A DNA stretch of 64,000 nucleotides from Tenrec ecaudatus (taxonomy: Eukaryota > Chordata > Mammalia > Afrosoricida > Tenrecidae). The notes beneath the pieces are model-generated. The model was not told the origin of the DNA. It searched no databases and saw only the letters and a list, made by a program, of their open reading frames with translations. A program made the translations under genes and the position numbers. The stretch spans positions 868,001 through 932,000 of the forward strand of contig NW_027457716.1 of NCBI RefSeq assembly GCF_050624435.1. Reading direction: 5' to 3'. This document shows, piece by piece, positions 20,995 to 31,919 of this stretch (the first letter of the stretch is position 1; each line of letters starts with the position of its first letter).

Positions 20995-21155
20995 TTCAGT
21001 CATTCAGACCCACGAACTGCTGTGTGGGAGAATTTGTGGTGGAATAATCTCATAAGGAAATACAGGCTTGGAAATCTTGTAGGAGCAGTTCTAGTCTGTC
21101 CTCTAGAATTACTATGACTTGGAACTGATCAATGTCAACAGAATTTTAGTTTGGG
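20995..21155 (+). mobile_element. AfroSINE-type SINE
   Basis: Decayed sense copy: GGAAATACAGGCTTGGAAA, AGCAGTTCTAGTCTGTCC, and an ATTACTATGACTTGGAACTG end. Confidence 0.7.
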
Positions 21156-21285
21156 TGAAAGCAACTTTTTACAATATATTGTACTTGAATAAATGACACC
21201 ACGTTTCAAACCACCAACTTTACAGCCATTAATTGAGGCCTTAACGGTTAGCACTCCACTGAGTCTTCCTGAAAGATATTCAGAC

Positions 21286-21787
21286 TGTGGCAGTTACATG
21301 ATCTCCTGTGAACCTGCGAAGGGGTGCAGTCTAGCCTGTCAATCAGGTCACGCCTTAATGACCTCATTTGGAGGTGCAAAGGAGATGAATAGCTCACTGA
21401 AGGCTAGATACACTCCCTCCCTGTGAGGCATTGTTGTTGACAAGCCACATGGAGCTATGCTAATGGCAGCCAGAACCTTGGAGCTGGAGGAGTCACGTGG
21501 AGGCCCAAGCCAGCAGTAAGATGCTTCTAATGCCACTGGATCCACAAGACTTTCCACCCACTAACCCGTGATTTTCTTGCACCTGGCATGGTATCATGTA
21601 TTGCATGAGTCTGAAGAGGAATTTACAGAATGGTATCAGACATATGGGCTAATATTGGCCTTATGGGTTTAATCTGCACTGGACTGGTGTGTTTTCTCAA
21701 TATACCGTTGCTCTTTATATAAAGCTTTTTCCTATACACATAGGAGTGTCTATGAATTTGTTTCTCCAGTCCACCAGGACTAAAACA
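21286..21787 (+). mobile_element. ERVL-like solo LTR
   Basis: Starts TGTGGCAGTTACATGATC and ends CCACCAGGACTAAAACA. Flanks CAGAC and CTGAC (four of five) fit a 5-bp duplication. Confidence 0.8.
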
Positions 21788-22115
21788 CTGACCTTCTCAA
21801 AATACACACTGATCACCCCTGGAAAATTTCTACTCCCTATGGGACAAGCTCATTTGGGTTGGTTGTTTTTCTCTCTATGAGAATGTTTTATTTTCTTACA
21901 ATACAACTTTGAATTCACAGATATTAAGGGTAGGAACTGAATCATAAAAAGAAAACAAAACATAAATTCCCGTGTGAAATAGTGAGATGAAGAACCCTGG
22001 ATCACAATAGAGATCCAGACTAGAAACTCCCTCTCCAAATGCACATGATCCAGAATCATTCCTTCTGTTCATGCCCTTACAGAGCCCTGCAACACAGCTC
22101 CCTCCCTGCACAGGA

Positions 22116-22151
22116 GGTTTGTGTCTGTACTCACTTTGACTTCTCTCTGTG
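22116..22151 (-). other. RSS of VH pseudogene 2, short spacer
   Basis: Minus strand: heptamer-position CACAGAG (22145-22151), then 20 bases (22125-22144), then nonamer ACACAAACC (22116-22124). The normal VH spacer is 23, so three bases appear to be lost. The nonamer is well kept, while the heptamer has one change from CACAGTG. Confidence 0.75.
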
Positions 22152-22437
22152 TTTCTTCCCCACCATTATACATGGACGTGTGATTGACTTTTAGACTGTC
22201 CTTTCGCTGATACGGTGTGTTCTTGGCAATGTCTCTGGAGATGGTAAACCAGCTTTCATGGAATCTGTACAATATGTGATATCAACAGTACTAATAAGAC
22301 ACCCTGCAGGCCTGGAACTTGGCTCATACAGGTCATGGAAAAGTTACTAAATGTAAATCCAGAGTTTGCACATTAGAATCTCAAAAATGTCTTATGCTCC
22401 CTCAAGTTTCCTTCAGACTCAACCAGTTGCACATTGC
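22152..22437 (-). pseudogene. VH pseudogene 2 (VH3/clan III-like)
   Basis: Variable exon remnant on the minus strand. Framework 1 reads VQLVESEGNLREHKTFLRF, then a TAA stop where the serine before the first cysteine is expected. CDR1 region is SGFTFSNFSM. The framework 2 tryptophan codon reads cysteine (TCMSQVP). Framework 3 is in another frame (TISRDIAKNTPYQ), and the end (VNHTSMYNGG) has lost the YYCAR pattern. Several small deletions explain the short length of about 286 bp. The leader exon and octamer upstream remain in place. It cannot encode a V domain but could serve as a sequence donor. Confidence 0.9.
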
Positions 22438-22543
22438 AATTGCCATTTTCAAACAAAATATATGCCGGTCATGAAAACGATCACACATGTCAACTATGTG
22501 CAACTCATACCCACTCACACACACTTGCTCTCAATAGCATTAC

Positions 22544-22589
22544 TTATTAAAATAGCTGCCTGAAAAACCCAGCTTAGTACAGACTCCAT
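22544..22589 (-). pseudogene. Leader exon (L-PART1) of VH pseudogene 2
   Basis: A 46-nt exon reads MESVLSWVFQAAILIS and ends at a GTAATG donor, matching the usual VH leader length and hydrophobic signal-peptide pattern. Its reading frame is intact. Confidence 0.8.
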
Positions 22590-22714
22590 GATGATTCTGT
22601 GTTCATACAAATTTCAGAACAGCGACTCTTGTAGATTATGGTACTGAGGATCTTCTCCAAGAACTGTTTTGTTGGGATTGGGGTGTTTTTTTTATCAGCA
22701 TAAGGAGGGCCTTT

Positions 22715-22722
22715 ATTTGCAT
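22715..22722 (-). promoter_or_regulatory. VH promoter octamer
   Basis: ATGCAAAT on the minus strand, followed by AAAGGCCCTCC. It lies about 125 bp upstream of the leader ATG, as in VH3 promoters. Confidence 0.8.
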
Positions 22723-22822
22723 ATGCTTCTCCTGGAGAGAATGAGCCTGATTCACAGATAAAGCAGTCACAAAACCCCATGCTTCAATCCCTGAGCGTTT
22801 CACCTCTGAGAGTTTCCCCAAG

Positions 22823-23945
22823 AAGAGGAAGAAACTGACATATTGGCAATGAGGCCTATTTTCCCAGGTGTATTAAATCAGAATAAGAGCTAAATTTGAG
22901 TAAATACATCATGAGACTATATCCAATGGACTATGTGCAGATTTGCATGTGAGTGGTAACTTTGTAATAAAGTGTAAAAGGGGTCAATCTGAGATGAGAA
23001 TGTTGGCTGCTTCCTCATAGAACACATTCCCTTCCGTGACTTCTCCATTCTTCTAGAACAAGGCCTATTCTTTCAGGCCACAGAAAGTGATGAAGAAGAT
23101 GGTTGAGGAGGGAGACACAAATTAAGTTTGAGAACAGCTTTGGGAATAAAGGCAGTAGTCCTCTCCTCTCAGGGACTTATATCTTTCTAAGATACTCAGA
23201 ACAAAACCAAGAGCATTTAAATTGTCAGATACTCATTTTCTCTCTGCAATAGATTATGTAAAATTAGATATTCAAATATTTGAAGGTCAGCTAAATCTAG
23301 AAATCTCATTGAATTCAGCCAAAAATAGCTCCCATTCAATGTGTGCTGTAAATAGGAGTGGCTTTTGTAAGTCACTAAGATGGAAGAACTTTTCTTTGAC
23401 AACTACACTCCTACATCTACTCAAGAGTTATTCTAGTGTGGAAAGAGTACATGCAACACTAAAAAAATTACCTTTGACACAGGAAGACATGTAGTATCCA
23501 CAAAGTCATCATTAATAAAGTTATTCACACCTAATCTTACATTTCATACAGGATCTTATACCAAAATAGCTGAAATTCTTCACTTAAGGTTGTGTGTCAA
23601 TGGATACTGGGAATGTTACCGGTATCAAACAACAAAATACTAGCAAAGCCACTAGGAGGAGGATGAGCTCATTAATAGGACAAATGTGGACCCTCTGGGT
23701 GAAACCAGAAGGAGTGGCCGACATTCTTTGGGGCTGTGAAGGTGAAGATACAACATCCAGCATGAAGAACTGAATGATCCCATTTGGCCCTAAGCTCTCC
23801 CTGAATCCTGAATTTTCACAAAAAGGTAGTGTGTTTCCTGGACTATCATGGGCTGCAGGTTCTGAAGGATAGACTGATATAGGATATTAACACCCAGATA
23901 ATAAAATGCAGTTGGCGAATTTATGTATTTTCAGATGGGATTCCA
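22823..23945. other. Intergenic, nothing recognised
   Basis: No exon, VH or named repeat. A 90-codon frame at 23222-23494 has no family signature. Confidence 0.4.
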
Positions 23946-23951
23946 GAAAAG

Positions 23952-23952
<1 letters not shown>

Positions 23953-23984
<32 letters not shown>
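23953..23984. repeat. (CA)n microsatellite
   Basis: About 16 CA units. Confidence 0.97.
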
Positions 23985-23985
<1 letters not shown>

Positions 23986-24665
23986 CCACAAAGGTTAGGA
24001 AAAACAACCAAAGCTGTCCTGACCCCTGAGATTTCCCCAAATGTTGGAAACTTGACTGAATAATTTGTGGTAGTAGAGCCCTGCGTTCGCACTCTACCCT
24101 GGGGTAAAAAAAAGGAAAACAAAAAAAGCAAAAATCAGCAACAACAAAAATTGTGTCATTTGAAGAAACAATTCAATATAAAATAGGCAGACTGCCTATC
24201 TTTTATTAAATTATTAGCTAGATGATTGCCAGAATTCCTCAGAGTGTGCTGAAAGAACATACTGTTAGACTTTCAGCCAATACTCAAACACTTAATAGAT
24301 ACCTTTACCCAGGCACCATTTTCCTGAAGTCTGATTGGAAAATATTTTATCTGAGCGTCTTGAGAACTCTGATGCAGGGACCGCTGGCAAAGTCATTTCC
24401 TGTCCTTAAAGGTTAAGAAGCGGATTGTTGCTGTGGGACAGAATATAGTTTTGGTTACAATATAACTTTGAATTCACAGATGCCAGGAGTAGGCACAGAA
24501 GTATTATTTTTTAAATTAGAGATTTCCCACAAGGAACTGAGATTTCTGAGAATCCACATATAACCACAGGAAACCAGCCTTGAGCTCCAGCTGCTCCTGG
24601 GTCTGAGTCCTGTGCTTTGTGGGTCCTGCGCACCCCCTGGAGACCAATATCCTCCCACCAGGGGA

Positions 24666-24704
24666 AGTTTGTGTCCGGGCTCTCACTGACTTCCCCTCAC
24701 TGTG
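24666..24704 (-). other. Intact 23-bp RSS of VH pseudogene 3
   Basis: Minus strand: heptamer CACAGTG (24698-24704, perfect), spacer of 23 bases (24675-24697), and nonamer ACACAAACT (24666-24674; the typical nonamer is ACAAAAACC). The CAC triplet needed for RAG cleavage is intact. This is the best-preserved signal in the window. Confidence 0.92.
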
Positions 24705-25007
24705 TCTCTTGCACAGTAATACATGGCTGTGTCTTCGGCTTTCAGGCTGTTCATCTGCAGATACAGCGTGTTCTTGGCGTTGTCTCTGGAGATGGTTAAT
24801 TGGCCCTTTACTGAATCTGTATAGTATGTACTAACACCAGTACTAATGCCTGCGACCCACTGCAGGCCCTTCCCTGGATACTGGCGGGCCCAGCTCATCC
24901 ATGGTCACTGAAGGTGAATCCAGAAGCTGCACAAGAGAGTCTCAAAGACTCTCCAGGCTTTCTCAGATCGCCCACAGACTACACCAGGTGCACCTCACAC
25001 TGAACAC
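24705..25007 (-). pseudogene. VH pseudogene 3 (VH3/clan III-like), lightly damaged
   Basis: A full-length V exon on the minus strand with L-PART2 (GTGTTCAGTGT) after an intact TTTGCAG acceptor. Framework 1 starts EVHLV, then TAG at 24979-24981 in place of Glu, then SVGDLRKPGESLRLSCAAS with the first cysteine. A one-base deletion in CDR1 near 24900 shifts the frame before [17 protein letters not shown]. Frameworks 2 and 3 are otherwise clean, ending [13 protein letters not shown] with both conserved Trp and Cys. With a good RSS, leader and octamer, the only visible faults are the stop and the single-base deletion. Rearrangement is possible in principle but the product would be out of frame in FR1/CDR1. 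Confidence 0.95.
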
Positions 25008-25098
25008 CTGCAAACAGACACTCTGATTAGATGACTTACATACAAACACATGCACTCACAATTATACACACACACACAGCAAGCTCTACAATGATTAC

Positions 25099-25144
25099 CA
25101 TGTAAAATGGCCAAAATGAAAGCCACGTTTGGTACCAAATTCAT
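25099..25144 (-). pseudogene. Leader exon (L-PART1) of VH pseudogene 3
   Basis: A 46-nt exon reading MNLVPNVAFILAILHG, with a hydrophobic core and a GTAATC donor. The frame is intact. The intron to the V exon is 91 bp, normal for VH genes. Confidence 0.8.
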
Positions 25145-25270
25145 TATGTGTCCTCTGGACTAGCTCTTGCTTTCAAAATATTAACAGCAGAGACCCCAGA
25201 AACGGGTACTGTCCTCTGAGAAGTCCCACATCAGGGCCTGTGGTTGTTTTATCAGCAGGCAGAGAGCTGC

Positions 25271-25278
25271 ATTTGCAT
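25271..25278 (-). promoter_or_regulatory. VH promoter octamer
   Basis: ATGCAAAT on the minus strand about 127 bp upstream of the leader ATG of VH pseudogene 3. Confidence 0.82.
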
Positions 25279-25399
25279 GTCCCCTGATATTTAGAAGCAG
25301 ATGAGTAGAGAATATGGACAAGAGTTCTCCCTCAGACTGAACGAGCACTCCCAACAGAAAACAGCTCTTAAGCAGGTTGTTTATCAAGCATTGCTTTAA

Positions 25400-26140
25400 T
25401 TGTTATCAATTATCAATCTTTTTAAAAAATAGTTTTCAATTTGTAAACTTTATATTACATACATAACAAACTTTCTAATTGAGTGGTATGAGCATTCACA
25501 ATGCATCCTCTCTGATTCCCCTTATGGTGTGGATTCACATGATGATAGTGGACCGTTCTATTACCTGTTTCTTGTGTGGGAACCTTACTGATTTTCTTTC
25601 CTTCTAAGCATTTCCATATTTCAGTGATATTTGTACAGTGTGGACAGGAAGTTCTTCATAAAGCATGTCCACAAAACATGCAGAATGGTGTCTCCTCTCC
25701 GGTTTCTGATCTGAGAGATTCCAGTCCTCCTGCTTTTGTGATAATCAGGAAACCTGGCTATTTATCACTTTTCTTCATCTTCTAAAAGAGTCAGTTTTCA
25801 TATAATCAGCTTACTGGTGGTGTTCCTGTTATTTCATTTATCTTGGTTACTTTTTTATTGTCTCTCCCAGGCCCGTGCTACCTATGCCATGGATATTACC
25901 TATGCATACTCACCCTTTTTCTAGTTCCATTAGTTGGAAACTGAAGTAATCAATCTCAGAGTTTTACTTCTACACTATACAACTGTGTGTTGCTATGAAT
26001 TCCTCATTAAGTTCTCTTCAGATGAACCCCACGGTTTGTTGTCTTGTGATTTCATTTAATCCAGTACAGCCATCCAGGATGTGAAAATCATTAAACACAT
26101 GTTCATGACACAAATAATATAGTATATATCCAGATATTCA
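25400..26140. other. Probable old L1-type sequence and unassigned DNA
   Basis: The first 160 bases (TTTTCAATTTGTAAACTT and on) look like decayed LINE 3' sequence. The remainder is not recognised. Confidence 0.3.
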
Positions 26141-26144
26141 TCAC

Positions 26145-26338
26145 TCACACTCACTGCCATGAGCCAGTGCAGACTCATCATGACCCTATAGACAGCGTAG
26201 AATTGTCCTTGAGCACTTCTGAAACTGTAACTCTTTAGGGAGAAGAAAGCCCTGTTTTTCTACTGTGGAACAGCTAGTACTTAAGAACTCCTGAAATTTC
26301 AGGTCGCAGCTTAATGAGTAACCAACACACCACCAGGA
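26145..26338 (-). mobile_element. AfroSINE-type SINE, antisense
   Basis: CACTCACTGCCATGAGCCAG, CATGACCCTATAGACAG, AACTGTAACTCTTTAGGG, and an ACACCACCAGGATTC start on the complement. Confidence 0.8.
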
Positions 26339-26596
26339 TTCATTTATGCATACATATATTTAAATGTGTTTATGCATACAACATATAAATGAATGAATAT
26401 TGAAATTGATGTGGTGTTTTGTAATATTTAGGAAGACAAGATTCTCAGAGAAAATGTTTTGGAGGGAAAGGAAACCCTAGATACTAAGAGGAAGCTCCTT
26501 GCTCCCATGCCTCCCCCATTGCCCTTGCCCAGAAGTCTGGCTCCTGTGCTCTGTGCAGGTCATGTGATCCCTATAGACTAAGGTCATTATTACAGG

Positions 26597-26635
26597 GAAG
26601 GTTGTGCCTGGATGGCACTGAGTCCTCTCACTGTT
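26597..26635 (-). other. Degenerate RSS of VH pseudogene 4
   Basis: Minus strand: AACAGTG (26629-26635, one change from CACAGTG that destroys the CAC), a 23-base spacer, then ACAACCTTC at the nonamer position. Loss of CAC should block RAG cutting. Confidence 0.7.
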
Positions 26636-26930
26636 CCTCTCACACAGTAATGGACAGCTGTGCCCTCAGTGGTCATTGCGCTCAGCTGCGGGGAGAACTG
26701 CTTGGTGGATATGCTTTTGGCGCTTGAGAGTCAGCTGCATTAAGGCAGGTAATTGTTTCCTGATGCTCAAACATATTGATAACAAGTGCTGCAAACTTTT
26801 CTGCTGGTTGTGGTAGATTCAGGTCCAGAAATATGGAGCCACAAGAGACAGCAAATCTTAGGGAGAGGATTTGTGAGGGATTCATCGCACCCAGGATAGG
26901 GAGGAAAAAAATCCATGCTGACAACTAATG
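26636..26930 (-). pseudogene. VH pseudogene 4 (VH4/clan II-like), highly decayed
   Basis: On the minus strand one frame gives NPSQILSLRFAVSCGSIFL, matching KPSQTLSLTCAVSGGSIS of VH4, followed by LPQPAEKF in place of IRQPPGKGL. A different frame gives ISTKQFSPQLSAMTTEGTAV and HYCVR, matching VH4 framework 3 with the second Cys kept. The first Cys and the framework 2 Trp are lost, frameshifts fall in CDR2, and the beginning of the exon is not recognisable. No octamer or leader was found upstream. This is the only clan II copy among the four. Confidence 0.85.
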
Positions 26931-27455
26931 TAAGTCTCTTTTATGTTAACCCATTTTTGGAGTCTCTTGCTATTACGAGAGACATAACTTCCAGGCCAAA
27001 GAATATATGAAAGAAAATAAAAACTTGCGGACAAGTTATACAGTTTCTGGAGAATTGTGACCAGTGTGGTGCCTTTCACCATGTTTTGAACTTTAACCTA
27101 GAAATTGAAGGAGTGATCTGCATGTTAGAGCCCAAGGAGAACAAAGTAGAGATACTTTCAATCTTTTCTCAAAAAACCGAAAAGAGAGTCTAATGTCTTC
27201 ATCTTCTCTGGAATTGGCTTCCATTTATTGAGAACTCAAGTTCCTTACACCAAAGAGTGGAGAAAATGTCTGGACACAGAAAGCTTAGAGAGTGTTAAGA
27301 AATTCTGATTTCATTAACCCCCAGCTGACAGTGGATATTACTTCTACTGTGTTCTCTCATTTCTCTGAATAGTCTCTTGAAAATTCAGTCCTCTTTCTTT
27401 AGCCTAACATGTAAATTAGCACGAGTTGAGATGGTGGACATGTACAGAGTTTTGA
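26931..27455. other. Upstream flank of VH pseudogene 4, nothing recognised
   Basis: No leader exon or minus-strand octamer was found. AT-rich intergenic sequence. Confidence 0.4.
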
Positions 27456-27459
27456 GATG

Positions 27460-27540
27460 CAAATGGGCAAAGGACATGAATAGATACTTGACTAAAGGGG
27501 ACATTCAATTTGCAAAGATACACATACAAATATGTTAATT
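27460..27540 (+). mobile_element. L1 ORF2 fragment, sense
   Basis: ATGGGCAAAGGACATGAATA followed by ACTAAAGGGGACATTC is a conserved L1 ORF2 stretch. Confidence 0.6.
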
Positions 27541-27799
27541 CCCATTACTCATTGGTGGTGTTATTGTTTATTTGGTTGACTTTGCTTTTGAGATCTTTTC
27601 TTGGAATGGTTACAGAATACCTGGCCATATTTTCTGGAAAACATTTTAAGCACTTTCACGGAATATTTTTTCTAAAACATATATGTTTAATACAACCTGT
27701 AGTGTGGTTTGTTTGTTTTTTCCATGAATTTTCATTGTGCATCACAGTAATACAGAATCATTGAAAGCTGTAGTAGTTTCTCTGTGCAACACGCTGTTC

Positions 27800-28640
27800 T
27801 GAGCAAATAACCTGAGAAGCTGTACTAACTGAAAACTATGACATCAAGATTGAAGGAAGCCAGGTTCATAATCCGGCACATGCAAATGACATAAAACTAC
27901 ATGTTGTAAGACAATATGACTTGTAGAACTTACTGATAAAGAGCAGGGATTACTGCCTTCACTTTAGATTAAAATTCAATGTAAAGAAAATTAAACTCCC
28001 TAATATGGGACCAATGGAAAGTATCAGGATAAATGGGGATAATATTGAAATTTGGAAGAAGTTCATCTCTCTTGGATCTACAATCAATATTCATGGAAGC
28101 TTGACTCAATCAACTGCTGCATTTAGTTGAGGAAACCTGCTGCACAGACCTCGTCAAAGGTGAAGAGCAAGGAAGTCTCTTTGAAGACTCAGATGTACCT
28201 GGCCCAAATTATGAGGTTTCCAATTGTCTCATGTGCATGTCAAAGTCGGACAATGAATGAAAAGGATGAAAGATCAAACGATGTACCTGAAATATGGTAC
28301 TGGAGAATAATTTGATGGTAGGATGGACCACCAGAAGAACAAACAATTGTATATTGAATGATGTGCAATGCTTAATAGAAAGAAGGGAGGAGGTGATTAC
28401 TTCATCTCAAGTACTTCGGACATTTGTTAGGAAAATCAGAACTTGGATAAGGACCTAATGCTTTATGAAACATAAGGTTATTAAAAAAGGTAACCTTTAA
28501 CAAGCTAGATTGGCACAGTAACTGCAAAAAAGGCCTCATACATCACAACTGTGAGAATGAAGCAAGACCTACGCTTCATTCTGTTTCCTCTAGTGTTGCT
28601 GTGGGTCCAAATTTATTTGATAGGACTTAAAACAGCAAAA
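27800..28640 (+). mobile_element. RTE-type LINE ORF2 and 3' end, sense
   Basis: Decayed RTE ORF2 (ATCTCTCTTGGATCTACAATC, then CTGGCCCAAATTATGAG) followed by the GTACTTCGGACATTTGTTAGG tail and a short 3' end. The frame is broken many times. Confidence 0.65.
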
Positions 28641-28759
28641 TGCAAGGTCAATGACAAACATTGAACTCAATGCAGAGTAAGTGAAGGCATTCACCTTTCA
28701 AATTGGAATCAGATAAGGCTATCATTAAATACCAATCTTAATTCGTATTGTGCTGAAAC

Positions 28760-29999
28760 TGTGGTAGCTAAATAATCTGGTGTCAGCTTGAGAATATTGA
28801 AAGTAAAGGGGTGGAATTTAGCCTGTCAATCGGGTCACAGCTTGATGACCTCATTTGGTAATGCTATGGAAATAAATAGCTTGCTGGAGGAGGGATACAC
28901 ACTCACTCTAGTTGTGGGATACAAAATGCCCCCCAGCTTTGTCTCACACAAATTTCTGACAAACAGAGGTTATTTGAAAGCTCATGGTGGGAGGTCAGAT
29001 GCTTAGACATATTCCTCCTGCAGGCATCTGTTCCACTCTAGGTGGGGTACCCACCCAACTGTTAATGGTTTCCATGGAGAGCCAGGAAACAGGTCAAACC
29101 TGCTTGGTGACATACAAAGTTAGGCTGCCATCCTGAATCTAGGATCCACCCATCTTATCACATGTAAACCCTTAATCCCTCCTCTTCCTATAGTGTATGT
29201 ACCCCTATATCACCCCCCCTAATACTACTGTATTACCTATACCACAACCCTTTTCTCTGATGCATGTCTTTACCTGTAATTCGGGGGCTTACATGCCCCA
29301 CCCAAAAGAAGATATATAAGCCTGGGTTAACAATATAAAGCCCTCTCCCCTCACTCTCCCTGGCTCTCAGCTCTCCCTTCATCTCCCTCCATCCTTGCTC
29401 CCCTGTTCCCTTTCCCATTGTCCTCCTTCCTCTCCTCCTCTCTCCTGCCCTCCTGTCTCCCATCTCCACGTGGACCACCAAGTGGGGCTGAGGTGAGCAT
29501 GCTACCAGGAAATGTGTCTGACTCCATTATTTCAATCTCCTAATCTCTCCGTATTCTCTAGGACTTTATTATAATCTTTATATATCTCAACTGTACTATT
29601 GTGCCTATCAAACCTGCAATTAGTTGTGGGAGGCTGACCTTTACCTCACACTCCCTGTGACACATTCCTGCTGATAAGACACATGGAGCTACACTAGATT
29701 CCTGCAGCTGGAGGATCCTGTAGAGACCCCTGCCAGCATTGAGAGTTTCCATTGCCTCTGGATCCACAAGTCTTTCCACCTACTGGCCTGCGATCTTCCT
29801 GTATCCAGGGTCATTGCATGTGTTGCATGAGTCTGAAGCGGTATTTTTAGATTGGTATTGGACATATGGGTTAATATAGGACGTATGGACTTGGATAGGA
29901 TGTTTTCTCAATATACAATTGCTCTTTTATATAAAGGTCTTTCTTAAACAGATTTGAGTGTCTATGAGTTTGTTTCTCTAGTCCACCCTGACTAACACA
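28760..29999 (+). mobile_element. ERVL-like LTR, split by a second LTR
   Basis: Begins TGTGGTAGCTAAATAATC and ends CCACCCTGACTAACACA. A block of about 745 bp (28905-29650) is inserted at its centre. Flanks GAAAC and CAAAC (if the end is at 29997) fit a 5-bp duplication. Confidence 0.75.
28905..29650 (+). mobile_element. Second-family solo LTR nested in the ERVL LTR
   Basis: Aligns with the reverse complement of 46760-47330: shared GGGATAC, AACAGGTCAAACCTGC, ACCTATACC, CTGACTCCATTATTTCAATC. It has a promoter-like GATATATAAGCCTGGGTTAAC at about 29310 and a pyrimidine-rich stretch behind it. No viral genes. The class (ERV1 or ERV2) is not settled. Confidence 0.6.
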
Positions 30000-30004
30000 A
30001 ACTT

Positions 30005-30440
30005 TGAACAATAGCTATCAGTCAACAAATGAAAACCAAATGCATCCTAAATGGCAACAAAGAGGTAAAACTCTCTATAATTGCTGATGACAACTCTCTG
30101 TAATTGCTGATGATTTTCTAAACATAGAAAATCCAAAAGCCCTAGAAGAAAATTGTTGAAAGCTCTGAAAAGGAAATCAGAAAATAATATCATTTACAAT
30201 AGCTACCTAAAAGATAAAATAAATGGAATAAACCTAAGAGAACCAAAGTCTTGTAGAAAGAAATCTATAAGAAAAACACTACTCCAAGTTACCAAAAGAA
30301 ATGCAAATAATGAGACTAATGGACCATGTTCATGAAGCAGAAGGCTCAGCTTTGTGAAAATAACACACTCTAAGCAATCTATAATTATAATGCAATTACC
30401 ATTATAATTAACTTCTGACCAAGATCCCAGTGTCTATCTT
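30005..30440 (+). mobile_element. L1 ORF2 fragment, sense
   Basis: The order matches L1 ORF2: AAATGGCAACAAAGAGGTAA, ATTGCTGATGA, TTTACAATAGCTACC, GCAATCTATAATTATAATGC. Broken by many stops. Confidence 0.75.
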
Positions 30441-30599
30441 CAAGGACATGGAAATTACTGACCATATTTTAAAAGAAATGGGAGGAGATGAGTCACTCAG
30501 GGTTCAGTGTAGCAACAATGAAAATCAAAACCTTCCTCTAGTGCTTGAACGCTTCCTCCCCTCAATTCTCCTGATCCCAATTCTGCCTTGGGGACCTGG

Positions 30600-31037
30600 T
30601 TAGACCAGAGGATGCACAGCGGTGCAGTAAGGATCTGGAAACAGGGAATCTAGGACGGATGAACCCCTTAGGACCAGCGGTGAGAGTGGCGACACCTGGA
30701 GGGAAGGGGGTATAGAAAGGGAGAACCGATCTAGGGGATCTACATGTAACCTCCTCTCTGGGTGATGGGAAACGGGAAGGAAGGTGAGGGGAGAGACCAG
30801 ACAGTGTAAGATAAGATAAAATAATAATTTATAAACTATTAAGGGTTCATGGGGGAGGGGGGAGAAAAGAGGGAGGGGTAGGGGAAAAAGGAAAATGAGA
30901 TGATTCCAGGAACCCAAGTGGAAGGCGAATTTTGAGAATGATGAGGGCAATGAATGTATAAGGATGCTTTACTCAATTGATGTATGTATGGATTGTGATA
31001 AGAGTTGTATGAGCCCCAATAAAATGATTTATTAAAA
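30600..31037 (+). mobile_element. LINE 3'-end element, sense
   Basis: Sense copy with the purine-rich tract GGTTCATGGGGGAGGGGGGA, then GGATTGTGATAAGAGTTGTA and TGAGCCCCAATAAAATG, ending in an A-rich tail. It fixes the orientation of the family. Confidence 0.85.
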
Positions 31038-31104
31038 ATTACTCTTCAACTTAAAAAAATGAAACAAATCCATCATAAAAAGGCCAAAACTACACAGACA
31101 CTCC

Positions 31105-31300
31105 ATACCTAGGAGATCCAGTGGTGTTGTAGATTACAAAATAGACTACTATTTGCAAGTTCTGCAGTTCAAGACCATCATCTAATCCTCAGGAGAAAGA
31201 CAAAGCTTTCTGATCATGGAAGGTTTTACAGTCTCAGAAATCCAAAGGGGCAATGATGGATGGTTTGTCCTGTACAGTTTCTATGAATCTTAATTGATTC
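31105..31300 (+). mobile_element. AfroSINE-type SINE
   Basis: AGGAGATCCAGTGGTGTTGT, GCAGTTCAAGACCATC, CAGTCTCAGAAATCCAAAGG and a decayed tail. Confidence 0.75.
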
Positions 31301-31915
31301 AACAGCAGTTAAGTTGGGTGTTTGGGGGTGGGGGGACAATCCCTATAACTGCACTTGAGATTGACCTATGGGAAAAAGGACAATCACAGTTTAAGTGGAT
31401 CATCGCTAGACTTGTCTCTGAGTCCCTAAGACAGTCTTCTCTGGAAATGTCCACCTGGAAAAAAAATCACTCACTTGTGTCTCAGGTATTCTGGATGTGA
31501 ATTAGCTAGTTTCTAGAGAATATACTAGAACAGATTGATCCAGATATAAAGCCAAGGGTCACACAGCAGAATATGTTTCCCAAATCCAGGCAGATGAACT
31601 ACCTCAAGAAATGATTTCAAAATACTTTCCCTATGCAAATGAATGGATTGAAATTGAGGACACAACCTTGTATGAGTGTGCAAGATAAAAACAAATTTTA
31701 AAAAAATGTCCCCAAACAAAGCAACACACTCAGGGAATTAAAATAGAGATAAAATGACTCCAGGTGGGAATACACAGTTAAAATGGAGTCGGCATAAGTC
31801 TAAACATAGGACAAGCTACTAGAAACTTCTTCAGAGGAAACAGAAATTTACCTTTGGGCAATAAATAAGCAGGAGCAGCTCCCACACTCCCCCGGCTTTG
31901 TAAAAATTAAAGAAA
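31301..31915. other. Intergenic, nothing recognised
   Basis: No assignable feature. Confidence 0.35.
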
Positions 31916-31919
31916 CAAC

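Noticed and set aside
27456..27463. ATGCAAAT octamer on the plus strand
   Set aside because: Wrong strand for the VH pseudogenes, and it sits at the edge of an L1 ORF2 fragment.
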